Origin: Piezodorus guildinii
Taxonomy: Eukaryota > Arthropoda > Insecta > Hemiptera > Pentatomidae
Direction: 5' to 3'
DNA: 64,000 bases
Assembly: GCA_023052935.1 (NCBI GenBank)
Contig: CM041293.1
Location: 181,150,789 to 181,214,788 of the forward strand
Every line of letters begins with the position of its first letter. The first letter of the stretch is position 1. The notes below the pieces were generated by a model, which worked only from the letters and a program-made list of their open reading frames with translations, had not been told where the DNA came from and made no database searches. Shown one piece after another: positions 1-11,539 of the stretch. The position numbers and the translations under genes were made by a program.

Positions 1-360
1 GAAGAGCCACTTTATACCATGCATTTTGCACCTTTTTTCGATTTTCTCGAATACGGTTCCGACGATTTTGATTAAACTCGCTATATCGATGTAAAATTTA
101 TTGGGATTTAATATAATTTAGGTTTTATTCGGATTAAAATGGTCTGACAGGGCTTAAATTCCGATATTTTAAATTTTCTTTATCTAAAGTACCTTTAATT
201 TTGTTGATTCTATAAAAATAACTATATTATATTGTTAACGCTGATGAAAAACAGGTAAATATGTAAGTTGTGCGTATTTAAAAAACAACTAAAGGAGAAA
301 ACAGAAAACATTTTTTTTTTAATGCAATTTTTCGTTTTTTAACATAAGAGCAGTAATATA

Positions 361-1920
361 CTCTGCCAGACAAAATTAAAGGATGACTTACAAATATTTA
401 TATTATTATTACATAAGAGATAAAAATAGAAATTCCTATGTCCCAGACTGGACTTTGTGTTGTATCGTATCAAGTTAATCCTCTACCTGTTTATATTCCC
501 ACCTGTTTATAGAGAAAAGGGTCAGTGAATCCTCTTATTTTCTTTCTTCCTATCAGTAAATGGTTAGTTCTTAGCAAAGATTCATCTTATTGAAGATTTT
601 CTAACATTTAAGAGACTTTAGTTTTTACTTGTGAGCTTAGTAAGAACGTTGTGATGGCCAACAGAAGAGCATTGACCGAAGAGGAATCAATTCGTGCTGT
701 TGCTTTGAGTGAAGAAGGGTTTTCTCTAAGACATATTGTGCAACGGCTCCAACGGCACAATCCGTAGTGTCCAGGGTGCTTAATAGGCACCGTCAAACTG
801 GAGGACATACAAGAAGAGTCGGACAAGGTCGTCCGAGGTCAACTTCCCACCGTGACGAGAGATTTTTGCAACTGCATGCACTTCGAGATCGCCGATCAAC
901 TGGTAACAGTCTGCGTGGTCTCCTCCAGAGGTTCAGGAATGTGCAAATTTCAGAGCGAACCGTGAGAAGACGACCCAACGATTATGGATTGACCTCCCAT
1001 CCTTTAGCTACTGGACCTCTTCTCTCCAGGGAACACAGGGTTGAGCGCTTGAGGTTTGCTCGGGAGCACCTAAACTGGACTCAGGAAGATTGGAGCCTCG
1101 TATTATTCAGCGATGAGTCAAGATTTTGTCTCCGATCTCCAGATGGACGAGAAAGGGTATGGAGAAGGCGGGGAGAGAGGTATGCTCCATGCACTTTTTC
1201 TCCAAGGGTCAGTGATGGTGTGGGGAGGGGCATAAATTTAAACTTCCGTACAGAGTTGGTTCTTGTGAACCGAGGCTCTATAACTGCTGACAGGTACATT
1301 AGGGAGATACTTGAGCCACATGTAATACCTTTCGCCAGAAATATTGCAGGTAACTTTATTTTTATGCACGATAATGCCCGACCTCACGTTGCTCGATCAG
1401 TGCAAAATTTCCTCAGACAAAAAGAAATTGACGTTATGGTTTGGCCACCCAGAAGTCCAGATATGAACCGAATAGAGCATGTATGGGACATGCTTGGAAG
1501 ACGTGTCCGCGCCCGAGACCGACAAAATTTGGAAGATTTAAGGGAAATGTTAGTGGAAGAGTGGAACAACATCCCAGAAGAACATGTAAGAGCCCTGGTC
1601 GCTGGAATGGGCAGGAGAATGGAAGCAATTATCAGAGCTAGAGGTGGGAATACCAATTATTGATAGTTTTCCTCGAATTATTCCGTTTTATTCAGTTTTG
1701 TTATTTTATTTCATTTCAAAGATTTACCTTTTCATTTTGAGACTGTAGGACATTTTTATTTTTTGTTTTGTTTTCCTATTAAAAATTTCTAGAAAAGAAT
1801 TTTTTATTACCCTTATAATAAAGTGTGACTTCCAAAGATAAAAGAATATTTTCAAAAATACCCTATACAGTTCAGTAACTTCAAAATATTGAAGTGATCC
1901 TTTAATTTTGTCCGGCAGTG
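361..1920 (+). mobile_element. Tc1-like DNA transposon (1560 bp) with TA duplication
   Basis: Both ends carry an imperfect inverted repeat: the left starts CTCTGCCAGACAAAATTAAA and the right, read in reverse, starts CACTGCCGGACAAAATTAAA. TA dinucleotides flank both ends (359-360 and 1921-1922). The interior encodes a Tc1-type DD34E transposase. The insertion interrupts a Rep-A copy whose halves rejoin across the TA site. The ends look intact but the transposase is frameshifted, so the copy is probably non-autonomous. Confidence 0.92.
654..1663 (+). pseudogene. Tc1-type DD34E transposase, frameshifted
   Basis: The reading frame starts at ATG 654 with an N-terminal helix-turn-helix region and hits a stop at about 757. 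The rest continues in another frame (767-1663, 298 codons) from SVVSRVLNRH, so an indel near 745-760 breaks the DNA-binding domain. The catalytic region is recognisable: LFSDESRF (first Asp), FMHDNARPH (second Asp) and RIEHVWD (Glu), with 34 residues between the second Asp and the Glu, as in Tc1. Around 1205-1232 the expected SVMVWGG motif is readable only in a neighbouring frame, so a second compensating pair of indels is likely. It would cut and paste the flanking element at TA sites; this copy is unlikely to be active. Confidence 0.88.
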
Positions 1921-2460
1921 TAGATGTATGATATGCCGTTGGAAAGCTAAATATTTTAGAAAAAATATTATCTTATACTCAAGCTTTTCAAATTTAATAG
2001 AGAGTGATGAAAAGAATATAGCACTGACTGATTATTTTAGATAATAATATAATAGAGTTTTTAATAAAACACATGTTTCTATATAAATTCGATTTAATTA
2101 ATTCTTTAATAGTTTCACGTATTTTTATCTCTAACTGTATTTGAAAATTCTTTTATTTATTTTAAAAATGGAGGTAAGTGAAAGTCGTGTGTTTCCCGAA
2201 CCAGATTTTTTTTTTTATTTTGTTTAACTCAAGCTGGATTTCCTCTTTTCTCGGATTATTTCCAAATCCGACTCTTTCCTTTCCTCCCTTGTCATTCTTT
2301 CCCTTTCTTTGTCTATTTTCGTCTAGGTTTGGATTGTTTTTCTTTTTTTCTAGAAACCTTTCATTGTAGATCACTTTTTTCAATTTGTCTCCGTCCTCTA
2401 TTACAACTGTCGTAAATCTTTAGCTTTTGAGGTCTCTTTAAATGTCTTTGAACCACTGAT

Positions 2461-3363
2461 TTATAGTTTTATTACATAAAATGTCCATTTTCCAGGTAAA
2501 GGATATTTATTTAAAATACGATATGAAAACAAGACAATTTTATTCGAAGTATTTACCTTCTTTTTCTACACATTTTTTCCAAAATGACACCAACTTTTTT
2601 ATCCCCGAACTGAAAAACTCTGAGCTTTGAAGTGAAACAAAATCTGAAAACGCAATTTTCACTTGATCATCATTTTCAAAAAGTTTTCTTTTGACGAAAT
2701 TGTCTAAATTCCTGAACAGTTGGTAATCTGTTGGAGACAAGTCGGGAAAATATTGTGGGTGCGGAAGAACTTCGTAGCCCAGATCTTTCATTTTTTGCAC
2801 GATATGTTTTGAAATATGCCGCTCAGTGAGATCATGAGGTACCCATGTATCGAGCTTTTTTACTTTCCCAATACACTTTAAATGTCTAGAAACAGTAGAT
2901 GCATTTGTATTTAGTTGTGCTGAAAGTCCTTTAACTGTTTCATAGGGGTTTCCTTCTACTGTATGTTTGAGGATATTGTTGTCTATTACGGACTGAGGTC
3001 TTCCTCGGGGCAAGTTTTCCAAGTCGGTATCCCCAGCTGAAAACTTAGCAAACCAACGGGGAATGGTCCGTTCATTAACACTCCCTTCCCCGAAAGCCTT
3101 GCAAATATTTCTAGCGGCCCCAGCTGCTGAATGGCCGAGTTTAAACTCGTACAACAATATAACTTGAAAATCGCGTGTTTCCATGTTCATATTTGGAGGT
3201 ATACTAAAAACTGATGGGTAACTGATTGGAAAGCTAATGTTTATAATAAAAAGGTATAGGGTTAGTGACAGTTTACTTTAAATATGTAAACACCAGAGAC
3301 CTGCCAAATTCTTTATGTATTTAAGAAACTATAAAAACGGACATTTCATGAGAAACAACCCAA
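2461..3363 (-). mobile_element. Internally deleted mariner element, copy 1
   Basis: The right end reads, in reverse complement, TTGGGTTGTTTCTCATGAAA, matching the terminal repeat of the better-preserved copy at 10631-11534; the left end is degraded. At about 0.9 kb it is shorter than a full mariner (about 1.3 kb) because the centre of the transposase gene is missing. It lies between Rep-A copies. Confidence 0.85.
2540..3190 (-). pseudogene. Mariner transposase with central deletion (216 codons, open)
   Basis: The N-terminal half is the paired-type helix-turn-helix region of mariner transposases, with a GRPQSVIDN motif and an STVSRHLKCIGKVKKLDTWVPH stretch ending in HDLTERH. The frame then jumps to ISKHIVQKMKDLGYEVLPHP and PDLSPTDYQLFRNLDNF, the C-terminal part holding the third catalytic Asp. 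The segment between, which should carry the first two catalytic Asp residues, is absent, with the junction near 2811-2822. The frame stays open across the deletion. The product could at most bind transposon ends. The same junction region occurs in the copies at 10631 and 50063, so the deletion predates their spread. Confidence 0.85.
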
Positions 3364-3689
3364 TATTATATCAAAATAATTAAATATTATTTCTGGTAGC
3401 CCGTTAGCAATTAAACGTAATCACTTGTCAAGAGTACACAGAAATCAATGAAAAAAAATAGAAGTCTAAGATTTCTCGTAAAATGGATTTTTAAAAAATA
3501 TGACCACTGTTGATGTTCTTCACCGCCATTTTCCGTGAAAATCGTTCCGCTTTATGTTAATTGTCTCTGATACTAAAAAGATTAAAATTCGAAATAATTA
3601 AAAATTGTATTCTGGTAGTTGTTAAAACTAATAAAAAAGAACTAAGTAATTTATTTATTATTTCATTGAGCATATGATATAAAAGAGTA

Positions 3690-4985
3690 GACAAAAAAAT
3701 CTAGTGCGGGCACACACGACTTTCACTTACCGCCGTTGTTGAAATCTATTAAAGAATTTTTAAATAAATTTAGAGGTAAACATGAGTGAAACGATTAAAG
3801 AATTGGTTTAATTCAATTTCTATAAAAATTATATTACATTATATTATTTTCTAAAATGATCAGTTAGTTTTATCGGCTTTTCATCACTCTCAATTAACTT
3901 TACAAGCTTGTGCATAAGATAATATTTTTTCTTAAATATTCAGCTTTCCAACAGTATACTACACATAAATATTATTTTTCTTATGTACAAAAACGAAGAA
4001 TTCCATTAAACAAATATTTTTGTACTTTTCTCCTTTATTTCCATATCGAATTCATTCAAATTATATATTTACAAGTTTTTTAATGTTGATAACACAATTA
4101 TATTGTTATTTGTTTAGTTTCTACAAATTTAAAAACGTACTTTAGAGGAATAAGAACCTCATTCATCACCGTAATCCTCTAGCTCAATCCCTATCCAGCT
4201 CTACTCATCCATACAACCCACCTAGAAGGTTGAAACGGAAGTGGCTCCGCGACCTTTTGTCAATATATTGGAGTTCTAGCACTGGCTAGATTCTCCACTC
4301 AATGTGATGTATGTATGAGTGTGTGTATGTGTATATAGGTATGAGTGATTTCTAAACTTTTATTGTACTGATTCATTATTGTATATATATTTTATTGTGA
4401 TTTTATGCCGTGTAAATATTGTATGAATGTAGTATGTATGATATCTTTTAGCACTAATATTGATGTCCAAATTGGGACTGATTGTAATTTTACTCAATAA
4501 AAATTGTTGTTGAATGTAAAAAAAATAGAGGAATAAAATTTGAAATATCGGCTTTTAAGCCCTGACAGAATATTTCAATCAGAATAAAACTTACATGATA
4601 ATAAAGGCGATCAAATTGTATATAGTTTAATCAAATCGTTATAGCCGTTTTTTAGACAATCGTAAAGAGGTACAAAATTATGGAATAATGGAATAAAGTG
4701 GCTCTTCAGGTTAGCTAATATTGATGAAAAAGTTTCTGTAACATTTCGGGCGTATAGTTTGAAATTTCAAACTGAATTAATGGAAATGAAACCATAGGAC
4801 TTGTTTCCGCCCGGGAGTTAACACACTCGGACACACACATATAGACCTTTTTGTGGGACTTGGTCATTTGGACTCAAGGGACCCTAAAATGTGTATTTCC
4901 GGTGAAAACTGTAATTCGAAAATTTTTAAGATCGCAATACTTTCCCTTACTATATATTTCATTAATACGTAAGTAAAAGTAATGT
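3690..4985 (+). repeat. Rep-A repeat copy, nearly full length, split by a LINE 3' end
   Basis: It starts at GCGGGCACACACGACTTTCACTTACC and runs to a TAAGTAAAAGTAA end near 4980. A LINE tail occupies 4154-4526. The end sequences ACTTTCACTTAC and GTAAGTAAAAGT are near-inverted, suggesting short terminal inverted repeats of about 12 bp. No ORF of note. Confidence 0.7.
4154..4526 (+). mobile_element. 5'-truncated LINE 3' end with 11-bp target duplication
   Basis: It is flanked by TAGAGGAATAA (4143-4153 and 4527-4537), which is single copy in other Rep-A repeats. The insert ends in an A-rich tail (TTGAATGTAAAAAAA). The first 110 bp translate partly as the C-terminus of a LINE protein (PPRRLKRKWLRDLLS-like), followed by a 3' untranslated region resembling the piece at 41511-41833. 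These are hallmarks of target-primed reverse transcription. Confidence 0.8.
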
Positions 4986-5149
4986 TCGATTGGATTGGAT
5001 ATTTATTAGTTCTTAAATTTATTTTATTAGCCAAGCGACTTTAGTTAATGTCGTGTGTTACCCGTATGAGATTTCTTCTAGTGGGTTTATCTGTACATTT
5101 AATTAAACTGAGGTGGCAGAATGTATTTTCAGATTACATGGATATTGTT

Positions 5150-5530
5150 TTTTACGACGATATTTCATGTTTTTCCACCACAGGCTTTGAGATCGAACTC
5201 CCCATACCATGCACCTGCTAACCTTTTGAGAGCTCTCGGCCGAAGTACCATCACTACATTGGGAGGACATGCATGGCTCGGGAGACAGCGCATTAATGAA
5301 GACATGTCGAGGGCTTTACCTGTTTCCAGGCGGTTGGAGCAAGTACTAGCCACCGTAGGCTTTGGTCCTCGACCAGCGAGCCGTGTGATTGGCCGCCTGC
5401 TATGAGGGGAGGGGGGATGCTATCAACCAATCAGCGCGCGGTTTAGGACCACTGATTTCCTGCCCAGATATCGCTCGCCCGGAAGTGATTGATGTCCGCC
5501 CCCGTCCGATTCAGGAGGCATTAATTGCAA
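5150..5530. other. GC-richer unassigned stretch
   Basis: Roughly 350 bp noticeably richer in G+C than the surroundings. It holds a 94-codon plus-strand ORF (5121-5405) overlapped by a 62-codon minus-strand ORF. I recognise no protein family, splice structure or repeat. It could be a host exon fragment or an unrelated mobile element. Confidence 0.2.
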
Positions 5531-6280
5531 TTACTCACTTTTCTAGAATTAGCTTATATCGCGGATAATTTTCTACAGATATCGACTATCGACGTATCTT
5601 ATTGTTTTTGTTTTTTTTTGCTTTTAAACCTTTCCGTTTTTATTTAATTGTTACCTTTTTGCAACTTTTACATAGTCTTTTGGCTAGAGATCTATAGTTT
5701 TTTATTATTTTTTTTCGTAATATTTTTTCACCTTAAAAGAAATTAATACATTTGACACACTATAGCTCTGTTGTTATTGCACAAATCGAAAATTTGAATG
5801 TTTGTTGACCAGAAATTTGAAGCAGAATATCTTTTGTCATATGAAAATTAAGACATTGATTCACTTGACTCTGTTGCTAATATCAACTTTAAGGTTTTTT
5901 AAATACAGATACGAATGTAATTTATATGAAAGTAAAAGATAAAAGTTTTTTTGTTTTTTTTTATGTAACGTCACTTTTCGCTACTGAGGGTCATCCGACG
6001 ATGCTACTTTGGGAATAATAAATTTTGCAGATTCAGGCAACCTTTTTCTCATAGCTTGTTCATACTCAGTAGAGAAGGGTGTTGGTTTAAATTTTTCTCT
6101 GTCTATTATAATGGGCGCCACATTATTATTTTTTTTTAATATAATTTAGATTAAGAAACGATTAAACAGAAATAAAATTATGTTGTCCATTTTAAATTAA
6201 AGCAACACATATCATTCACTTACCTCCATGATATAATTTAAGAATTTCTAAACAAATTAAGAGACGAAAATATATTTTTA
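5530..6280. other. AT-rich sequence without a gene
   Basis: No supported coding sequence. The segment 5950-6050 (ACGTCACTTTTCGCTACT ... CGACGATGCTAC) recurs, diverged, at 12090-12180, so part is an unclassified interspersed repeat. Confidence 0.4.
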
Positions 6281-6284
6281 CTTT

Positions 6285-6390
6285 CACTTACCTATGTATG
6301 GAATATATAGTAAGCGAAGTATTGCGATCGTGAAAATTTTCGAATTCCAGTTTTAGGGTCCCCTGAGTCCAAAATATATTCACTACATAA
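6285..6390 (-). repeat. Rep-A end fragment
   Basis: About 100 bp of the Rep-A 3' end in minus orientation: TTTTACTTTCACTTACC followed by the GCGATCGTGAAAATTTTCG block and the GGGTCCCCTGAGTCC tract found at other Rep-A ends. Confidence 0.65.
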
Positions 6391-6414
6391 AAATATATTA
6401 ACAAACAAAAAAAT

Positions 6415-7312
6415 CGGGCAACACACGACTTTCACTTACCTCCGTTTTTAAAATCTTAGTGAAACCATTAAATAATTAGTTAAATGGAATTTCTATAGAA
6501 ATATGTGTTTTATTAAAAAATCTATTATATTTTAATCTAAAATAATCAGTTAGTTTTATCGGCTTTTCATCACTCTCTATTCACTTTTAAAAGCTTGTGT
6601 ATGAGATAATATTTGTACTAAAATCTTTAGCTTTCCAACGGTATATCATACATGTATATTACCGTTCTTATGTTCAAAAACAAAAAAATTCATTAAAAAT
6701 ATATTTTTTCAGTTTTCTCCTTTAGTTAGATATAGAATTCGTTCAACTTATATATTTATGTGTTGTTCATTGGTAGTAACAAGATAATATATTTATTTCT
6801 ATAAAATCTACAAAATTAAAGGTACTTTAGACGAAGAAAATTAAACATATCAGCATTTAAGCCCTGTCAGACTATTTTAATCAGAATGAAAACTACGTGA
6901 TATTAAAGTCCATTATATTTTACATCGAAATAGCGAGTTATATAAAAATCGTCGGAACCGTTTTTGAGAAAATCGAAAAAAGGTGCGAAATGCATAGTAT
7001 AAAGTGCCTCTTCTGGTAAGCTCATTTTGATGAAAAAGGTTTTGTCACGTCTCGGGCGTATAGTTGTCTTAAATATGAAATTTCAGTTTCATAGGACTTA
7101 CCGTTTCCGCCCCGGAGTTACCACACACACACACACACACAGACCTTTTTGCGGGACTTGGTTATTTGGCCCTGAGTCGAAAGATATTTATGTAATAAAT
7201 ATATTTTGGACTCAGGAGACCCTAAAATGTGTATTTCCGTTGAAAACAGGAATTCGAAAATTTTCACGATCGCAATACTTTCCCTTACTTTATATAGTAA
7301 GTGAAAGTAAAA
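6415..7312 (+). repeat. Rep-A repeat, uninterrupted copy (~0.9 kb)
   Basis: The best uninterrupted copy in the window. It begins near GGGCAACACACGACTTTCAC and ends GTAAGTGAAAGTAAAAA. Landmarks in order: GCTTTTCATCACTC block, TTAGCTTTCCAACGG block, a TTTTCTCCTTTAG block, AATTAAAGGTACTTTAGA, AAGCCCTGTCAGAC, a CACACACACACA run near 7123-7140, then CGCAATACTTTCCCTTAC. It is non-coding; the 97-codon ORF at 7027-7320 crosses the CA run and lacks family similarity. Confidence 0.7.
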
Positions 7313-7535
7313 ATTTGTAATATCTCGGGCATTTAATATGAAATTTTAGATTCGTACGACTTTTCGTTTTCGTGATAGGCTCTTTGCACACACGGACACG
7401 GACCTTTTTTCGTGACTTGGTTATTTTGTATTTGGTTATTGTACCTTAAAACGAGTATTTCCGTTGAAAATTGGATAGCAATACTTTCCCTTTACTATAT
7501 ATTTTATATGTAAGTAGGTGAAAGTAAGGAGAATA
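7313..7535 (+). repeat. Second, partial Rep-A end in tandem
   Basis: A diverged duplicate of the last 220 bp of Rep-A directly follows the copy at 6415-7312, again passing GGACCTTTTTTCGTGACTTGG and ending GTAGGTGAAAGTAAGG. Confidence 0.6.
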
Positions 7536-7829
7536 AATTAAATTGAATAACAGATTTTCACGTTTCCTGTAAAAATGTCAAAAAGTATAGTACTTTTTGG
7601 AAAAGAACGTTCCATAAATTAATATTCGTCCCGTTTCGAGGCCTACTACGGTGCAATGGTAAGATTGGGTTTAAATCATGCTTATCGCTAATTTTTGGTT
7701 ACCCACTTTGAAGAGGCTGAGTGTCTCCTATTATAGAGACCTATACTATAGGGCTGCAGATATAATTTCTTATACCCTGCCACCGGCGGAAATAGAATTA
7801 TTTTCAAGCAAAATTTTCTTTTTAAGTAA

Positions 7830-8636
7830 GACGATCTATGCTGATGACACCTGCGAGTTATCAGTTCATAAAGATCCATTCGTTACCTCAAACACCCTTC
7901 AAGCCCGCATCAAAGACCTAGAAGTATGGTGTCAGAACTGGAGAATAAAAATAAATTACTACAAATCCCATTAAATAACCTTTACCCTTCGTCGTAAGCC
8001 TTTGACTTCCTGCCCTACAGTATCCTTTAATAACACTCAACAAGCTCCTGTTGAACAGATCCGATACCTAGGACTTCTTCTTGACAAACGCCTAACTTGG
8101 AATCCACATACACGACTAAAACGACAAGAAACTGCTCGCCGCTTTAGGATGCTTTAACACTTACTAGACAAACGGTCAAACCTTCCTCTGAACTACAAAA
8201 GGCTCATCTACATGACTATTATAAGACCAATCTGGAGTTACGGAGTAGAGCTTTGGGGCTCTACTAAACCATCAAATTCTTCCCGCATCCAATCCCTACA
8301 ATCCAAAATCCTTCGTAAAATCCTTAACGCTCCTTACTTTGTCACGAATAAACTTATCCATAAAGACCTTAATGTTCCCTTTGTTACTGATTTGGCCAGG
8401 ACCAGGTATCAATCCTTTCACGGCAAACTCCATTCGCCCTCTAACCCACTAGTTTCCATCCGAGGCCCCTGAAAAGGAAATGGCCCCGTGACCTAGTTTA
8501 GAATATTTTTAGATTGCTTCCAATGGGAAGCTTCTCTACATGTACATCATGTCATTGTATTTATATAACACATCACATTTACTTGATTTAATTTTGTTAA
8601 TACAGTTGTGAATACCAATAAAATGATTTAAAAAAA
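7830..8636 (+). mobile_element. Jockey-clade LINE, 5'-truncated copy
   Basis: The copy starts at the reverse transcriptase YADD box (TIYADDTCELS) and runs to the C-terminus and 3' untranslated region, ending in ATAAAATGATTTAAAAAAAG. Readable blocks are WCQNWRIKIN, QIRYLGLLLDKRLTWNPHTR, IIRPIWSYGVELWGSTKP and ILRKILNAPYFVTNK. In-frame stops at 7972 and 8156 and a frame change break the coding region, so it is a dead fragment. Five related copies occur elsewhere in the window. Confidence 0.85.
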
Positions 8637-8640
8637 GAAA

Positions 8641-9835
8641 ATTTCCTGACCACCAGTTTGGATTTCGCTCATCTTATTCCACTATACAACAGTGTCACCG
8701 TGTGGTAGATGTGATATCTTCTACATTGGAACGCGGGATGTATTGCACTGGAGCCTTTCTTGACGTACAACAGGCCTTTGACCGAGTTTGGCACCCAGGG
8801 CTGCTCTACAAACTTCGCCAATTCCTCTCCCCTACGTACTTCTTATTAATCCGATCCTGCCTCACTGATAGAACCTTTAAAGTAAGTCATAACCTTTCCT
8901 ACCCATCCATATTTCCTCAGTCCGCTGGTGTACCTCAGGGTAGTATTCTGGGCCCAATCCTTTATATCATATATACAGCTGATATTCCAATCCATCCTGG
9001 TACTGTCCTCACAATCTACGCAGATGACACTTGTGTGTTATCCGTAAATAATGACCCATCTGTTGCTTCCAAAACCCTTCAGTCTCACATTTCTTCCATT
9101 GAAGAATGGTGTCAAAAGTGGAGAATTAAAATCAACCCTACTAAATCCCATCAAATTACTTTCACCCTTCGTCGAAAACCTTTGTCCGCCTGTCCCACTA
9201 TTTCCTTTAACAATATTCCACTCACCTCAGTTGAACAGATCCGGTACCTAGGACTCCATCCAGACAAACGTCTTACTTGGAATCCTCACACTAGACTGAA
9301 ACGACAAGAAACAGCTCGTAGATACCGCTTACTACAACACTTACTGGACAAACGATCAAAACTTTCCACATACTACAAAATATTAATTTATATAACCATC
9401 ATTAGGCCTATTTGGACATATGGGATTGAGTTATGGAGATCCACCAAACCATCCAATTCTTCCCGCATTCAATCCTTGCAATCCAAAGATCCTAAACGCC
9501 CCTTACTTTGTCACCCATAAAATAACTCATAAAGACCTAAATATCCTATTAGTCGCAGATCTTGCCCGAACTAGATATTCCTATTTTTATTCCAAATTAC
9601 CTGTCCACTCCAACCCACTCGTCCACAAACTCTCATCTCCTATTCCTGATCATCTTCCTAGGCGGCTGAAAAGACGATGGCCTCGAGACCTACTTAGCTG
9701 AATAAACTTTGAAGTGCTACCACTGGGTAGTTTCTTCACATGCCTGTATCACGCCCACTTGATCTATTAGCACATTTACTTATTGTATTTTATTGTAATA
9801 CAGTTGTAAATTTCTTTTAAATAAAAAAAATGTAA
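8641..9835 (+). mobile_element. Jockey-clade LINE, 5'-truncated copy with most of the RT domain
   Basis: It lies immediately downstream of another jockey fragment. The coding part (from about 8652, ORF 8702-9520, then another frame to 9701) shows RT motif A (FLDVQQAFDRVWH), motif B (SAGVPQGSILGPILY), YADDTCVLS, and the C-terminal FVTHKITHKDLN and RRLKRRWPRDLL blocks. An ~11-bp deletion near 9487-9495 relative to sister copies shifts the frame. The 3' end is AAATAAAAAAAATG. Confidence 0.88.
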
Positions 9836-9899
9836 GACGAGTGATACGACTCGCATAAAAAATATATAATATTTAATTGGTTAATTAATTAATTAAAAT

Positions 9900-9952
9900 A
9901 GGCTTAGCGAACCCGAAGGTTCGATGCCGATAACACCAAATTCCGCCTACAG
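9900..9952 (-). mobile_element. RTE-like LINE 3'-end scrap
   Basis: Only the last 50 bp of the RTE-like LINE in minus orientation, including the CGAACCCGAAGGTTCG hairpin at 9908-9923. It matches the 3' end of the element at 16075-19310. Confidence 0.75.
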
Positions 9953-10630
9953 TATAATAGTTAAGTATTTAAATATTTCATATACAGGAAAGTGAAAGTA
10001 ATAATTAACGTATAAGCATGTAAACGGATAAACGTCTAAATCATTCTCGTATAGCAACTGGTAGGCTGTGTAACGTTGTTTATTCAATACCAGTTTACAG
10101 GTAACTGTTCAAGCATTAATCGCTATGCAGAAGGGTTAATATGGTATGTAGAACTAAGGTAGTTGCAAACACACTCTCAAATGTGTGTATCCAACTCTAG
10201 GTATAGTAAAACCTCAAAGCAATGTGCTCAAACAGGAAACTCCATAATCTCCGGTATATAGCGGATCTGTCGGTTTTCATTACTTCCTCTGAGCAAAGGT
10301 ACACCACCAGTTACGATACAACGATCTTGTATACACACACAACTAGGTCAGTTTGTTCAAGGAGAGAGTTTTCGTGTAATTAGACTACTTATTGATGAAT
10401 ATATACATCGTTAATATAAATTTAAACTTAGGGACTAACTTGTTTCTGATATTCAAATTTTTTTTATTTAATTACTAGCTGACGAAGCGCTGTCTTAATT
10501 ATACCGACGGGAATCAGTCAAGCCTTAAGTTGAGGTCAAGGGAAAATAAAAATCAGCGAAATCGGTCAAGCCGTTCTTGAAAAAAATTTCTGTATAGGGA
10601 CAGCCGAATCACCTTGCGGTATGACATATA
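9953..10630. other. No gene recognised
   Basis: AT-rich sequence. A short stretch (10480-10600) resembles text common in insect non-autonomous elements (GAAATCGGTCAAGCCGTTCT), but I cannot assign a class. Confidence 0.3.
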
Positions 10631-11534
10631 TTGGGTTGTGTCACATGGAATGTCCGTTTTCAAGGTAAAGGATTTTTATTAAAAATACGATATGAAAACA
10701 AGATAATATCATTTGAAGTATTTAGCTTATTTTTCTACACATTTTTCCTGACGTGCAACCAACTTTTTTATCATCGAACTGAAAACCTCTGAACTTTGAA
10801 GTGAAACTAAATCTGAAAACACACTTTTCACTTGATCATCATTTTCAAAAAGTTTTCCTTTGACAACTTTCAAGAAGTTGTCTAAATTCCTGAACAGGTG
10901 GTAATCTGTTGAAGACACTTCGGGAGAATATGGTGGGTGCGGAAGAACTTCGTAGCTCAGTTCTTTCAATTTTTGCACGGTATGTTTTGAAACATGGGGT
11001 CTTGCTGCCGCTCAGTGAGATCATGAGGTACCCATGTATCGAGATTTTTACTTTCCCAAAACACTTTAAATGTCTGGAAACGGTAGATGCACTTGCATTT
11101 AGTTGTGCTCAGAGTTCTTTAACTGCTTGGAAGGGGTTTTCTTCTACTGTATGTTTGAGGACATCGTTGTCTATTACGGACGGAGGTCTTCCTCGGGGCA
11201 AGTTTTCCAAGTCGGTATCCCAAGCTGAAAACATTGCAAACCAGCGGCAAATGGTCCGTTCATTAACACTCCCTTCCCTAAACGCCTTGAATGGCCGAGT
11301 TTAAACTCGTACAAAAATATTACTCGAAAATCACGTGTTTCCATGTTCATATTTGGAGGTATACGAAAAAGTGAGTAATTGATTGGGAAGCTAATATTTA
11401 TAATACAAATGTAGAGGATTAGTGACTGTTTACTTTAAATATGTAAAACTTCGGAAGAAAAAAAAAGAGACCTGCAAAATCCTTTATGTATTTTAGAAAC
11501 TATAAAAACGGACATTTCATGTGAAACAACCCAA
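10631..11534 (-). mobile_element. Internally deleted mariner element, copy 2 (complete ends)
   Basis: The terminal inverted repeats are well preserved: TTGGGTTGTGTCACATGGAA on the left and TTGGGTTGTTTCACATGAAA read from the right. TA flanks both ends (10629-10630, 11535-11536). The 904-bp length matches copy 1. The transposase remnant is broken into several frames (10727-10978 covers the C-terminal YEVLPHPPYSPE part). The central deletion lies at about 10988-11006, the same place as in copy 1, here with a few extra bases. Confidence 0.92.
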
Positions 11535-11539
11535 TACAA

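Larger units (their letters stand above)
1..2215 (-). repeat. Rep-A repeat copy, cut by window edge and split by a Tc1 element
   Basis: Interspersed repeat found many times in the window in both orientations. The family end reads ACTTTCACTTACC, here as its complement near 2170-2195. This minus-strand copy occupies 1-360 and resumes at 1921 after the Tc1-like insertion. It carries the family landmarks: a tract beginning GGCTTAAAT, the AAAGTACCTTTAATTTTGTTG stretch near 188-205, and a GTTGGAAAGCTAA block near 1938. It has no coding capacity and the family name is mine. Confidence 0.7.

Noticed and set aside
5121..5405. 94-codon ORF as a secreted-protein gene (hydrophobic start)
   Set aside because: Overlapping ORF on the other strand, no family similarity and no promoter or splice context.
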